From positions 144,447-208,446 of the forward strand of contig NZ_VATA01000005.1 in the NCBI RefSeq assembly GCF_005870025.1: a stretch of DNA of 64,000 nucleotides, written 5' to 3'. Under the pieces are notes generated by a model. It searched no databases and had not been told where the DNA came from. It worked only from the letters and a program-made list of their open reading frames with translations. Shown here in pieces: positions 45,494-54,294 of the stretch (positions are counted from its first letter, which is position 1; each line of letters begins with the position of its first letter). A program made the position numbers and the translations under genes. The DNA comes from Poseidonocella sp. HB161398 (GTDB lineage: Bacteria; Pseudomonadota; Alphaproteobacteria; Rhodobacterales; Rhodobacteraceae).

Positions 45494-46468
45494 ATGACTG
45501 TCGCAAAGACCCTGAAGACCCTGCTTCTGGCGGGCATTGCCACCGGTGCGCTGAGCGCTGGCGCCCTGGCCGATGTCACGCTGAAGCTCGGCCACCCGGC
45601 CAACGAGCAGAACACCTGGCATCTTGCCTCGGTGAAATTCGCCGAGGAAGTCGCCGCCCGCACCGATGGCGAAGTCACGGTCGAGGTCTATCCCAACGAG
45701 ACGCTCGGCAAGGAGATGGACATCATCAACGGCATGCAGCTCGGCACCGCGGACATGACCATCACCGGCGAGTCGCTGCAGAACTGGGCGCCGATGGCGG
45801 CGCTGCTGGCCATTCCCTATGCCTACAGCTCGCTCGAGGACATGGACGCCGTCGCCTCCGGCGAGCTCGGCGACCGCATCGAGGCCGAGATCATCGAGAA
45901 GGTCGGCATCCGCCCGATCGCCTATTTCGCCCGCGGCCCGCGCGACCTGACCTCCAACCGGCCGATCACCTCGCCCGACGACCTGGACGGGCTGAAGATG
46001 CGCGTGCCGAACGTGCCGCTCTTCCTGAACGTCTGGAAGGCGCTCGGCGCCAACCCGACCCCGATGGCCTTCTCCGAGGTCTTCACCTCGCTGCAGAACG
46101 GCACGATCGAGGCCCAGGAGAACCCGCTGGCGCTGATCAAGTCGGCGAATTTCAACGAGGTGCAGGGCTATGTCAACAAGACCGAGCATGTCCGCTCCTG
46201 GATCTACCTGACCATCTCCGAGCTCTCCTGGGAGAAGCTGACCGAGGAGCAGCAGGCCGCCGTCATGGAGGCCGCCAAGGTCGCGCAGGACTACGAGCGC
46301 GAGCTCTTCACCGCGCAGGAAGCCGAACTGGTCGACGAGCTGACCGCGGCCGGCATGGAATTCGTCGATGTCGACGGCGAGGCCTTCGCCGCGGCGGCGA
46401 AAGACGCCGTGCTCGCCTCGGTCTCCGACGAGATCAAGCCGGATGTCGAGGCGCTTTTCGCCGACTGA
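45494..46468 (+). CDS. dctP: TRAP transporter substrate-binding protein (DctP family), aldonate/hexuronate type
   Basis: The protein has 324 residues with a signal peptide ending 'LSAGALA' (about residue 26). DctP landmarks are 'LKLGHPANEQNTWHLASVKF', 'GTADMTITGESLQNWAP', 'DLDGLKMRVPNVPLF' (carboxylate-binding Arg) and 'TSLQNGTIEAQENPLALIKS'. The neighbouring uxuBA and idonate-type dehydrogenase genes suggest a C6 aldonate or uronate ligand; homologues of this type are known for such acids. GGGAGGAT precedes the start. A stem-loop separates it from the small permease gene. Confidence 0.92.
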   Translation: MTVAKTLKTLLLAGIATGALSAGALADVTLKLGHPANEQNTWHLASVKFAEEVAARTDGEVTVEVYPNETLGKEMDIINGMQLGTADMTITGESLQNWAPMAALLAIPYAYSSLEDMDAVASGELGDRIEAEIIEKVGIRPIAYFARGPRDLTSNRPITSPDDLDGLKMRVPNVPLFLNVWKALGANPTPMAFSEVFTSLQNGTIEAQENPLALIKSANFNEVQGYVNKTEHVRSWIYLTISELSWEKLTEEQQAAVMEAAKVAQDYERELFTAQEAELVDELTAAGMEFVDVDGEAFAAAAKDAVLASVSDEIKPDVEALFAD

Positions 46469-46487
46469 CGCCGTTCCGGTCCGACCT

Positions 46488-46515
46488 CCGGAGGGCGGCC
46501 GCTCCCGCCCTCCGG
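46488..46515 (+). promoter_or_regulatory. Intercistronic stem-loop between dctP and dctQ
   Basis: CCGGAGGGCG and CGCCCTCCGG make a perfect 10-bp stem with an 8-nt loop, 20 nt after dctP. It probably stabilises the dctP message and attenuates the permease genes; the other TRAP operon in this window overlaps dctP and dctQ and has no such element. Confidence 0.6.
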
Positions 46516-46540
46516 CCCTTCCAGCATCAGCGGAGTCCCG

Positions 46541-47053
46541 ATGAAACGCCTGATCTCACTTGCCACGCAGGTCCTCGTGACCCTGGCCCGCATCGGCACG
46601 GGCGCCGCCTTCCTCGTCATCATCGCCGCCGTGGTGGTGCAGCTTCTGGGCCGGTCGGGCGTGATCCCGACCGTGATCTGGACCGAGGAGCTGACCCGCT
46701 TCGCGCTGCTCTGGCTGACCGCCTTCGGCGCGGGGCTGGGGCTGCGCTCGGGCGCGCTCGTCAATGTCGACCTGGTCAGCGAGGCCCTGCCGGGCAGGCT
46801 GCCCTGGCTGCTGCGCCTCTTCGCAGCGGCGGTGACGGCCGGCTTCGCCTTCGTGCTGATCTCGCCCGCCGCGTTCTTCACCAAGATCGGCGCGCGCCAG
46901 ACCGCGCCCGCGCTCGGCATCCACATGAACTGGGTCCATGCGGCCGCGCTGGTCGCGCTGCTGGTGCTCGGCATCTTCGCGCTGCTGCGGGTGATCGGCA
47001 TGCTGGCCGGCAATGACGACGGCCTGCCCCACAACGCTCCGGAGGAACTCTGA
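46541..47053 (+). CDS. dctQ: TRAP transporter small permease (DctQ family)
   Basis: The protein has 170 residues and four helices (about 15-40, 50-65, 88-110, 127-148). Family features are 'VQLLGRSGVIPTVIWTEELT' after helix 1 and 'GLRSGALVNVDLVSEALPG'. It forms the membrane part with DctM. Its stop overlaps the dctM start by one base (TGATG). Confidence 0.9.
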   Translation: MKRLISLATQVLVTLARIGTGAAFLVIIAAVVVQLLGRSGVIPTVIWTEELTRFALLWLTAFGAGLGLRSGALVNVDLVSEALPGRLPWLLRLFAAAVTAGFAFVLISPAAFFTKIGARQTAPALGIHMNWVHAAALVALLVLGIFALLRVIGMLAGNDDGLPHNAPEEL

Positions 47054-48330
47054 TGGGCCTGGCCCTTCTTCTCGGCATCTTCGTCCTCGGCCTGATCCTC
47101 GGCATTCCCGTCGCCGTGACCCTAGGCGTCGCCTCGCTCGCCTATCTGTGGGAGGCCGGGATCCCCTTCGTGACCATCCCGCAGAAGATGTATGCCGGCA
47201 TCGACAGCTTCGTGCTGCTGTGCATCCCGGGCTTCATCCTGGCGGGCAACCTGATGAACGAGGGCGGCATCACCACGCGCATCGTCCGTCTCGCCCAGGC
47301 GATGGTCGGCTGGATGCGCGGCGGGCTCGGCCTGACCAACGTCGCGGCCTCGATGCTCTTCGGCGGCATCTCGGGCACGGCCGCGGCCGATGCCGCCTCG
47401 ATCGGCGGGATGATGATCCCCGGCATGAAGAAGGCCGGCTATCCGGTCGATTTCTCCGCCGCGATCACTGCCGCCTCCTCCACCGTCGGGCCGATCATCC
47501 CGCCCTCGGTGCCGATGATCATCGTCGGCACGCTGTCGGGCATCTCGGTGGGCAAGATGTTCATCGCCGGCGCGCTTCCGGGCATCCTGATGGGCGTCGC
47601 CATGATGGTCACCGCCTGGATCATCGCGCGGAAGAACGACTTCCCGCGCCAGCCCTGGCAGGGCTTCGGCGAGCTGTTCCGCGCCTTCCTCGGCGCTTTC
47701 TGGGCCGTGGCCATGACCGCGCTGATCGTCGGCGGCATGCTTTCGGGCTTCGCCACGCCGACCGAGACTGCCATAGTCGCCTCGATCTACGCCTTCGTGG
47801 TCGGCGCCTTCGTCTATCGCGGCCTGAACATCCGCGACGTGCCGCGCATCCTCGTCGACAGCGCGATCTCCGCGGCGGCGATCCTGCTGCTCGTGGGGCT
47901 GGCCAATGTCTTCGGCTGGATCCTGGTCTCGGAGCGCATCCCGCAGATGATCGCCGACTCCGTCCTGTCGGTCACGACGAACAAGTTCGTCGTCATCCTG
48001 CTGATCAACATCGTGCTGCTGTTCGTCGGCATGTTCATGGAGACGATCGCCGCGCTGATCATCCTCTTCGTGCCGCTCCTGACGCTGGCCACCGGGGTGG
48101 GCATCGACCCGATCCATTTCGCCACCTTCGCCGTGCTGAACCTGATGATCGGCCTGACCACGCCGCCGGTCGGCGTCTGCCTCTTCATCTGCGCGGGGAT
48201 CGGGCGGATCTCGCTGGGGCGGATCACCAAGGCGATCTGGCCCTTCATCCTGACCAACCTCGCCGTGCTGCTGCTCGTGTCCTACGTGCCGTTCTTCAGC
48301 ACCTGGCTTCCCAACCTGCTCTCCAACTAG
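47053..48330 (+). CDS. dctM: TRAP transporter large permease (DctM family)
   Basis: The protein has 425 residues with 11-12 membrane segments. Signatures include 'DSFVLLCIPGFILAGNLMNE', 'LFGGISGTAAADAASIGGMM', 'SSTVGPIIPPSVPMIIVG' and 'LMIGLTTPPVGVCLFI'. It completes the second TRAP transporter. A dehydrogenase gene follows 10 nt later. Confidence 0.94.
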   Translation: MGLALLLGIFVLGLILGIPVAVTLGVASLAYLWEAGIPFVTIPQKMYAGIDSFVLLCIPGFILAGNLMNEGGITTRIVRLAQAMVGWMRGGLGLTNVAASMLFGGISGTAAADAASIGGMMIPGMKKAGYPVDFSAAITAASSTVGPIIPPSVPMIIVGTLSGISVGKMFIAGALPGILMGVAMMVTAWIIARKNDFPRQPWQGFGELFRAFLGAFWAVAMTALIVGGMLSGFATPTETAIVASIYAFVVGAFVYRGLNIRDVPRILVDSAISAAAILLLVGLANVFGWILVSERIPQMIADSVLSVTTNKFVVILLINIVLLFVGMFMETIAALIILFVPLLTLATGVGIDPIHFATFAVLNLMIGLTTPPVGVCLFICAGIGRISLGRITKAIWPFILTNLAVLLLVSYVPFFSTWLPNLLSN

Positions 48331-48340
48331 GACGCTTCCC

Positions 48341-49399
48341 ATGAACCGCATCGTTCGCCTCCACGGACAGAAGGACCTGCGCCTCGAGACCGAGCCCGCG
48401 CCCGAAGCCGGCCCCGGCCAGGTCACGGTCGCCATCGCCGCTGCCGGGTTCTGCGGGTCGGACCTGCACTACCATTCCGATGGCGGCATCGGCACGATCC
48501 GGGTGCGCGAGCCGATCATCCTCGGCCACGAGGCCGCCGGGCGCATCGCCTCGGTGGGCGAGGGCGTCGAAGGGCTGGAGCCCGGCCAACTCGTCGCGAT
48601 CAACCCGTCCCATCCCTGCGGCACCTGCCGGTTCTGCAAGGCCGGCCAGCCGATCCACTGCATGAACATGCGGTTCAAGGGCTCGGCGATGTTCCTGCCG
48701 CACGAGCAGGGCTTCATGCGCGACATCGTCGCCATCGGCGCGGGGCAGTGCCATCCGGTGGCCGAGGGCGTGCCCCCGACCGAGGCGGCGCTGGCCGAGC
48801 CGCTGGCCGTCTGCCGCCGCGCCGTCACCCGCGCGACGGAGATCGCCGGACCGATCGAGGGCAAGCGCGTCCTCGTCACCGGCTCCGGTCCGATCGGCGT
48901 GCTGTGCGTGGCGCTGGCGAAGCATTTCGGCGCGGCGGAGATCGTCGTTACCGACCTGCAGGACGCCACGCTGGAGATCGCCCGCCAGGTCGGCGCGACC
49001 AGGGTGGTGAATGTCGCCGCGGAACCCGAGGGGCTGGAGCCCTGGGCCGCCGAGAAGGGGCAGTTCGATCTCGTCTTCGAATGCTCCGCCGCCGCCCCGG
49101 CGCTGCGCAGCGCCATTGCCTGCACCCGGCCGCTGGGCACGATCGTGCAGGTGGGCGTGATGGGCGACACGCCGATCCCGTTCAACATGCTGGTGGCGAA
49201 GGAGCTGAACCTCGTCGGCACGCACCGTTTCGGCGCCGAATTCGGCCAGGCGGTGGAGCTGATCAACAGCCGCGCGCTGAACCTCGCCCCCGTCGTCACC
49301 CATGTGTTCGACGGCGCCCAGGCGGTCGAGGCCATTGCCGTCGCGTCCGACCGAAGCCAGGCGGTGAAGGTGCAGCTGATCTTCGGCAAATCCTCCTGA
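48341..49399 (+). CDS. Zinc-dependent L-idonate/L-gulonate 5-dehydrogenase
   Basis: The protein has 352 residues, a medium-chain zinc dehydrogenase. Catalytic zinc ligands are Cys in 'GFCGSDLHYHSDGG' and His/Glu in 'LGHEAAG'. The structural zinc Cys set is in 'HPCGTCRFCKAGQPIHC', and the NAD site is 'VLVTGSGPIGVLCVALA'. The 'DLHYHSDGGIGTIRVREPII' segment is typical of IdnD-type L-idonate dehydrogenases. Next to uxuBA it more probably oxidises L-gulonate to D-fructuronate, which UxuB and UxuA then process; L-idonate to 5-keto-gluconate is the alternative. It is the last gene of the rightward TRAP operon. Confidence 0.87.
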   Translation: MNRIVRLHGQKDLRLETEPAPEAGPGQVTVAIAAAGFCGSDLHYHSDGGIGTIRVREPIILGHEAAGRIASVGEGVEGLEPGQLVAINPSHPCGTCRFCKAGQPIHCMNMRFKGSAMFLPHEQGFMRDIVAIGAGQCHPVAEGVPPTEAALAEPLAVCRRAVTRATEIAGPIEGKRVLVTGSGPIGVLCVALAKHFGAAEIVVTDLQDATLEIARQVGATRVVNVAAEPEGLEPWAAEKGQFDLVFECSAAAPALRSAIACTRPLGTIVQVGVMGDTPIPFNMLVAKELNLVGTHRFGAEFGQAVELINSRALNLAPVVTHVFDGAQAVEAIAVASDRSQAVKVQLIFGKSS

Positions 49400-50194
49400 C
49401 CGCACCGGCCCGGCTCCGGCCGGCCGCCCCTGCGCCCCGGCATCGCCTTTGCGCGGGGGCACTCCCGGCAAGACGCCCGGGCTGCTACGGCCAGCGGGAG
49501 CGCGCGCTGACCGTCCCGGCCCGGCGCCGCCTGCCCGGAATGGCCCGGACTGCCCGGCCGCAGCTCCCCCGGCATCTTCCGGTGCATGCCGCGACCGCCT
49601 CGCCGCCGCCATTCAATGCGGAGCATCTTGCAGGCGCTGCCGCAGACCAGGGCCGACGTCCTCCGCGGGCCGCTGGCCACCGGAGGTCCCGCCCTGCCAG
49701 CCCGTGCCCTGCCTGCCTGACCGGCGCGGACATCCGTCTGGACGGGGCACAGGCCGCGTCCCTCTGGCTATTCCGTAACGCTCTGCCGGACCCGGCCTGC
49801 GCCGCCGTGCCGGGCTCTGCGGTGCCGTTCCTCGGGACATGCCGGGTCTTGGCCAGCATGCAACGGGCACAGCCACCGGTGCCGCGCGCAGGGGGGTGCA
49901 CGTCCTCCGCATGTGTGCTCCGCCCCGCGCCGGCCAGATGGCGGCGCGGGGTGGCTGTCCCGGGGAGGGCAAGCGCGCCCGAGCACAGGAGCACGCCTGC
50001 GCCCCCGCAGCCCGGCGAATGAAAACCGCGAGGAGCGGCCGTCGCACCCGTTCCGGCGTCTGCGGAGACCGCCCCGGAAGCGGGCAGGTCAGGCAGAACG
50101 CGGACGGATCTCCTGCCGCCGCCCGGAGCTTCTCGGCGGACTGCCAATGGGCCTGCTCTCGGCCATCGGGAGGGTCGCCCTGCCGGTGGCGGCG
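49400..50194. other. 795-bp convergent GC-rich spacer
   Basis: A weak hairpin (CCGGCC/GGCCGG, 49405-49423) lies just after the dehydrogenase gene. The rest is open in several frames on both strands without motifs. No gene or RNA is supported. Confidence 0.55.
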
Positions 50195-51109
50195 TCATGC
50201 CCCCGCACGGGATGCGGCGGGCTTCATGCCCGCCCGGGTGACGCCGAACACGAGCTCGCGGAACCAGCGCTGCGCGGGGTCGGCGTCGAGGCGGGGGTGC
50301 CACAGGGCCGAGACGGTGATGCCGGGGACCGCGACCGGCAGGGCGATTTCCGCCATGTCCGGCGGCAGGACCGAGCTGGGCACCTGGGCCAGGAGGTCGG
50401 AGGTCCGGGCGATCTCAAGCGCGTCGGGGAAGCCCGGAACGACAGCCAGCACCCGGCGGACGAGCCCCAGTTCCGCCAGCGCGTCGTCGACCGGTCCGGA
50501 CACCGCCCCGCGGCGGGACGCGACGACATGCAGGCAGGCCGCAAAGCGCGCGGCCGTCACCGGACCCGGCAGGAGCGGATGGCCGTGGCGCACCGCCGCC
50601 ACGAACCGGTCGCGGAACAGGACGCGGGCGCGCACCTCCGGGGCGAAGTCGCCGAGGACGCCGATTTCCAGATCGGCCTCTGCGGCCCGCAGCGGGGCGG
50701 CCTCCTTCGCCGGTTTCGCCAGGATGCGCAGGCGCGCCAGCGGGGCGGCCTGGTGCAGCTCGGCCAGCAGGGGCGCCGCGAAGCGCCGGACATAGCCCTC
50801 GCCGGCGCGCAGCGTGAAGGTCCGGTCGATCGCGGAAGGGGCAAGCGCCGCCTCCGCAGGTGCCAGCACGGCCTCGGCCCGGGCAAGGAGATCGGGCACC
50901 CGCTCTGCAAGGGCCAGCGCATGCGGCGTCGGCACGAGGCGCCCCCCGGCCCGCACGAAGAGAGGATCGCCGGTGGCCGTGCGCAGCCGCGACAGCGCGC
51001 GGCTCATGGCAGAGACGCTGAGCCCCGATCGCGCCGCGGCCCGCGTCACGCTGCCTGTTTCGAGAAGCGCATCGAGCGCGCGCAGCAGATTGAGGTCGGT
51101 TTCGCTCAT
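50195..51109 (-). CDS. LysR-family regulator divergent from an SDR gene
   Basis: The protein has 304 residues. The winged helix is at about 1-60 ('DLNLLRALDALLETGSVTRA', 'ARSGLSVSAMSRALSRLR', 'DPLFVRAGGRLVPTPHA') in the 'DPLFVRxGxxLVPT' style of the subfamily that commonly flanks SDR or quinone-reductase genes. The effector domain runs to 'WFRELVFGV'. It probably controls the divergent SDR gene through the dyads at 51130-51155. The start at 51109 is the only one with a proper N-terminus; the longer open frame upstream crosses into the SDR gene on the other strand. Confidence 0.87.
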   Translation of the reverse strand: MSETDLNLLRALDALLETGSVTRAAARSGLSVSAMSRALSRLRTATGDPLFVRAGGRLVPTPHALALAERVPDLLARAEAVLAPAEAALAPSAIDRTFTLRAGEGYVRRFAAPLLAELHQAAPLARLRILAKPAKEAAPLRAAEADLEIGVLGDFAPEVRARVLFRDRFVAAVRHGHPLLPGPVTAARFAACLHVVASRRGAVSGPVDDALAELGLVRRVLAVVPGFPDALEIARTSDLLAQVPSSVLPPDMAEIALPVAVPGITVSALWHPRLDADPAQRWFRELVFGVTRAGMKPAASRAGA

Positions 51110-51129
51110 GGCACCTTCCTGTGCCGGAC

Positions 51130-51155
51130 TTGCGCCGCATGCAATGACTTGTTGC
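51130..51155. promoter_or_regulatory. LysR-binding dyads in the LysR/SDR gap
   Basis: TTGC-N7-GCAA (51130-51144) shares its right arm with GCAA-N7-TTGC (51141-51155), so one GCAA half-site serves two 15-bp dyads. The first fits the T-N11-A LysR box. They lie in the 118-bp divergent gap. Confidence 0.55.
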
Positions 51156-51227
51156 GGCCGGGGCGTCTGGCGCAAGCCGAGGCCCGTCCCCAGCTGGGCA
51201 GGCATGAGACACAACCGGAGTATCCTG

Positions 51228-51914
51228 ATGCAGCGCATTCTCGTCATCGGCGCGTCCCGCGGCATAGGGCTGGCCGTGGCGGCCGAGCTTCTCGCCCGCG
51301 GCTGGCACGTCACCGGCACGGTCCGCGGCAGCGCGCCGACGCCGCTTCGCGTCCTGGCCAGCGACCACCCGGACGCGGTGGAGATCGCCTCGGTGGACAT
51401 CACCGACACGGCGCAGATCTCGGCGCTGCGCCGGCGGCTCGAGGGCCGGCGTTTCGATATCCTGCTGGTCAATGCGGGCACGGCCAGCCCGAACCAGGAC
51501 GAGACCATCGGCCGGACAAGCCCGGAGGAATTCGCCCGGGTGATGCTGACCAATGCCCTCGGTCCGATGCGGGCGGTCGAGACGCTGGGCGATCTGGTGG
51601 CGCCCGCGGGAACCATCGCCGTCATGTCCTCGGGGCAGGGCAGCATCGCGGAGAACACCCGGGGCGGGCGCGAGCTCTACCGCGGATCGAAGGCCGCGCT
51701 GAACCAGTTCATGCGCAGCTATGCAATCCGGGCAGGCGGCGCCCGGCCGCTGCTGCTGATCGCGCCGGGCTGGATCCGCACGGAGCTCGGCGGCGAAGGG
51801 GCGCGCTACACCCTGGCGGAGTCCGCGCCGAAGCTGGCGGAACTGCTGCTCGCGCAGGTCGGCAGACCGGGTCTGCGCTACCTGGACCGCGATGGCAGGA
51901 CGGTCGCCTGGTGA
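51228..51914 (+). CDS. Short-chain dehydrogenase/reductase
   Basis: The protein has 228 residues. The cofactor motif is 'ILVIGASRGIGLAVAAELLA', with 'SVDITDTAQI' and 'LLVNAGTASPNQD' following. The catalytic Ser is in 'VMSSGQGSIAEN' and Tyr/Lys in 'LYRGSKAAL'. It resembles C-factor-like NAD(P)-dependent SDRs often paired with a divergent LysR gene. Substrate unknown. I use ATG 51228; an in-frame ATG at 51204 would add 8 residues. Its last 37 bases overlap the tail of the convergent LysR gene. Confidence 0.85.
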   Translation: MQRILVIGASRGIGLAVAAELLARGWHVTGTVRGSAPTPLRVLASDHPDAVEIASVDITDTAQISALRRRLEGRRFDILLVNAGTASPNQDETIGRTSPEEFARVMLTNALGPMRAVETLGDLVAPAGTIAVMSSGQGSIAENTRGGRELYRGSKAALNQFMRSYAIRAGGARPLLLIAPGWIRTELGGEGARYTLAESAPKLAELLLAQVGRPGLRYLDRDGRTVAW

Positions 51915-53059
51915 CGCCATCGCTGCCGCGTCTGGCGGAGAGCGTCCCCGTGCCTGCTATCCGCGGAGCGCGCCGGGCCGGGCAGCCCGGGCATCTCCGC
52001 CGGTCCGGCGCTGCGCCGGCAAGGGCTTCGCCCGCCGCGGAAAGCCGGTTGCGCCCCTTTCGGGACGCGGGCCGCCGCGCGGCCCTTATGGCGCGCGGAG
52101 CAGCGCCGATCCGCCAGGGCCGCCTTCCGCCGGCATCGCGCGCGTCCTGCCGCCGTAACGGAACGGCGGGCCCAGCAGGCTTCCCGCATGTCGGCCACGG
52201 TGTCGAGGATATGCCGCTCCAGCAGCTGGGCGGCGGGGGAGAGGCTGATCCCGGCGCGGCGCAGGAGGTGCAGCTCGCGCCGGGCCAGGCCATCCGCCAG
52301 CGGACGGAAGACCAGCTCGCCCGGCGGGAAGGCCAGCACCGTCCTCTGCGGCAGGAGCGTGATGCCGATCCGCGCCCGCACCATGCGGAGAATCGGGATG
52401 ACGTTCCGCGCCTTGAGCAGCGACCGCTCCTGCAGGCGGCGGGCGAGACCGCCGGGAAAGCTCTCGGCCAGGCTGTCGGCGATGAGGCGCTCGCCCACCA
52501 GCTCTTCCCAGGCGACGGGGCCGACGGCGGCGGCAAGCGGATGGCCGGGCGCGCAGATCGCGCCGAAGGCCTCCGCCATCAAGAGGCGGCCCTCCAGGCC
52601 CGGGGCATGGCCGCCGGCCGTCGCGATGCCGATGTCGATCCTGCCGCGCGACAGCGCGTGGATGATGGAGCCGGAATCCATGTCCCGCAATTCGATCTGC
52701 ACCTGGCTGAAGGCGCCGATATGGCGCTGGAAGACCTGCGGCATGATCGTGCCCGCGACCGAGGGAACCGTGGCGATCCGCACCGAGCCGTAGACCGCCT
52801 TGGCAAAGTCCTCGATCGCGCGGACCGTGTTGTCGAACTGCTGCAGTTCCCTCGGGGCCTGCTCCAACACGAAGGCCCCCAGGGCAGTCAGGCGATTCTT
52901 GCGGGTGGTCCCGAAGAGGGCCTCGCCCAGATGCGCATCCATCCGCTTCGGCATCCTCGGCACGGCAGAGCGCGTCCTGCCGAGAGTGTCGGCAGCGTCG
53001 CGAAGATTTCCGCTGCGGGCGACGGCGGAAAAGCCGTGAAGGGTCCCGATTTTCAGCAT
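51878..53059 (-). CDS. LysR-family regulator with an abnormal C-terminal tail
   Basis: The frame has 393 codons. The first 295 residues form a normal LysR protein: winged helix with 'GTLHGFSAVARSGNLRDAAD' and 'LGEALFGTTRKNRLTALGAF', effector domain to 'HILDTVADMREAC'. The last 98 residues (encoded at 51878-52174) are Arg/Ala/Pro-rich with no family match and overlap the convergent SDR gene. The original stop has probably been lost by a point change or frameshift, so the protein may be extended or non-functional. The 'SAVPRMPKRMD' helix is atypical: the usual Ser-Arg-Gln is Pro-Arg-Met. It is divergent from a dehydrogenase pseudogene that was probably its target. Confidence 0.7.
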   Translation of the reverse strand: MLKIGTLHGFSAVARSGNLRDAADTLGRTRSAVPRMPKRMDAHLGEALFGTTRKNRLTALGAFVLEQAPRELQQFDNTVRAIEDFAKAVYGSVRIATVPSVAGTIMPQVFQRHIGAFSQVQIELRDMDSGSIIHALSRGRIDIGIATAGGHAPGLEGRLLMAEAFGAICAPGHPLAAAVGPVAWEELVGERLIADSLAESFPGGLARRLQERSLLKARNVIPILRMVRARIGITLLPQRTVLAFPPGELVFRPLADGLARRELHLLRRAGISLSPAAQLLERHILDTVADMREACWARRSVTAAGRARCRRKAALADRRCSARHKGRAAARVPKGAQPAFRGGRSPCRRSAGPAEMPGLPGPARSADSRHGDALRQTRQRWRHQATVLPSRSR

Positions 53060-53070
53060 CTTGCGCCAAT

Positions 53071-53118
53071 ATTTCAGTTTGTCTGAAATTGAGTTGAGAA
53101 ATTCAAGTTCTCCTGAAT
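53071..53118. promoter_or_regulatory. LysR operator dyads upstream of the tailed LysR gene
   Basis: ATTTCAG-N5-CTGAAAT (53071-53089) is a perfect 7-bp dyad 12 bases from the LysR start. A second related dyad, ATTCA-N8-TGAAT, lies at 53101-53118. Both share TTCA/TGAA half-sites. The operator has survived although the divergent dehydrogenase gene has decayed. Confidence 0.6.
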
Positions 53119-53188
53119 CCCCGAGCCGCGTCCATAGCTGTCGCGACGTGACGGACTGCGAGGCGAATGGTCCATGGGCGTGCTCTAG

Positions 53189-54294
53189 TAGAAGCTGATT
53201 GCCGGGGAATGGCTGGCCGGCGAGCGCGAAAGAGAGAACCGCAACCCGTGGGATCTGTCCGAGCTCGCGGGGATCTTCGCCCAGGCCGGCCGCGCGCAGC
53301 CGCACGCGGCGCTGGCGCAGCGGGACTGGGCGGGCGACGGCGCCGAGCGGCGGCGGGCTGTGCTGATGGCCACCGGCACCGAGCTGATGAGCCGCGCCGG
53401 GGAACCAGGCCCGCTGCTTTCAGAACATCCCCGAGGGGCTGTTCAGCCTGGTGATGGGCGCGGGCGGCAGCATCGGCCGCCGCCCGGCGGAAAGCCCGGA
53501 GGTTGACGCGATCTCCTTCCCCGGCTCGGTGCCGGTCGGTCGCGAGATCGCGGCGGCGGACATCGCCAACCCGACCAAGCTGCAGATGGAGATAGGATCG
53601 AAGAACGTGCTGGCGGTGACGGAGGATGCCGATCTGGATCTGGCCGTCTCGCCGGCACTTGGCGGCGCCTTCGGCGGCACCGGGCAGAAATGCGCGGCCT
53701 CCTTGCGGCTGGTGGTCCATGACGCGATCCATGACGCCTTCGTCGACCGGCTTGTGGCGGGCGCCCGCGCGATGAAGGTCGGTCATGCGCTGGAAGAGGG
53801 CACCCAGATGGGCCCCGTCGCCAGCGCGCAGCAGCTGCGGGAGGACCTCGCCTAGGTCGCGCTCGGCCGCTCCGAAGGCGCTGAGCGCGCCTGCGTCGGC
53901 GCGCCCGTCAGCACCGGTTGCGACGGCCACTCCATGTCCCCGGGCGTGTTCCTGAACACCACGAACGACAGGCGCATCAACCGCGAGGAAATGTTCGCGC
54001 CGCTGACCTCGGTCATCCGGGTCGGCAGCTAAGACGAGGCGCTTTCGGTGGTCAATGACACCCGCTGAGGCCTGACCTCCGGCATCGTGACCCGCTCGCG
54101 GTCGCGCGCCACGCATTCCCGCCGCAATGCCCGCGCCGGGGTGGTGACCGCGACCCTGCCCACCGCCGGGCCCGACGACCACGTCCCCTCGGCGGCCGCG
54201 GCGACAGGTCCCACGGGCCGCGCGAACAGGGCCGGGGGCGGCAGAGTTCTACACCACCGTCAAGACCGCCTATGCCAGCGCTGGAGAGGCCTGA
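53189..54294 (+). pseudogene. Aldehyde dehydrogenase pseudogene (ketoglutarate-semialdehyde dehydrogenase type)
   Basis: The translated pieces align in order with 2,5-dioxovalerate/ketoglutaric-semialdehyde dehydrogenases. Visible pieces are 'KLIAGEWLAGERERENRNPW' after a start codon decayed to TAG (53189), 'AERRRAVLMATGTELMSRAG', then 'PEGLFSLVMGAGGSIGR', 'VDAISFPGSVPVGREIAAAD', 'GGTGQKCAASLRLVVHDAIH' (catalytic Cys kept), 'SPGVFLNTTNDRRINREEMF' and 'EFYTTVKTAYASAGEA' at the end. About 120 residues of the NAD-binding region are missing between 53400 and 53430, with a frameshift. In-frame stops occur at 53853, 54030 and 54066. Only 53451-53855 is still open. The parent enzyme oxidises the semialdehyde to 2-oxoglutarate in sugar-acid or hydroxyproline breakdown. 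Confidence 0.88.

Noticed and set aside
53451..53855. Small intact dehydrogenase-like gene
   Set aside because: It is only the open middle part of the pseudogene; homologous sequence continues on both sides across stops and a deletion.
53103..54182. 359-codon minus-strand frame over the dehydrogenase remnant
   Set aside because: It is a shadow of the plus-strand pseudogene, whose translated pieces match aldehyde dehydrogenases in order.
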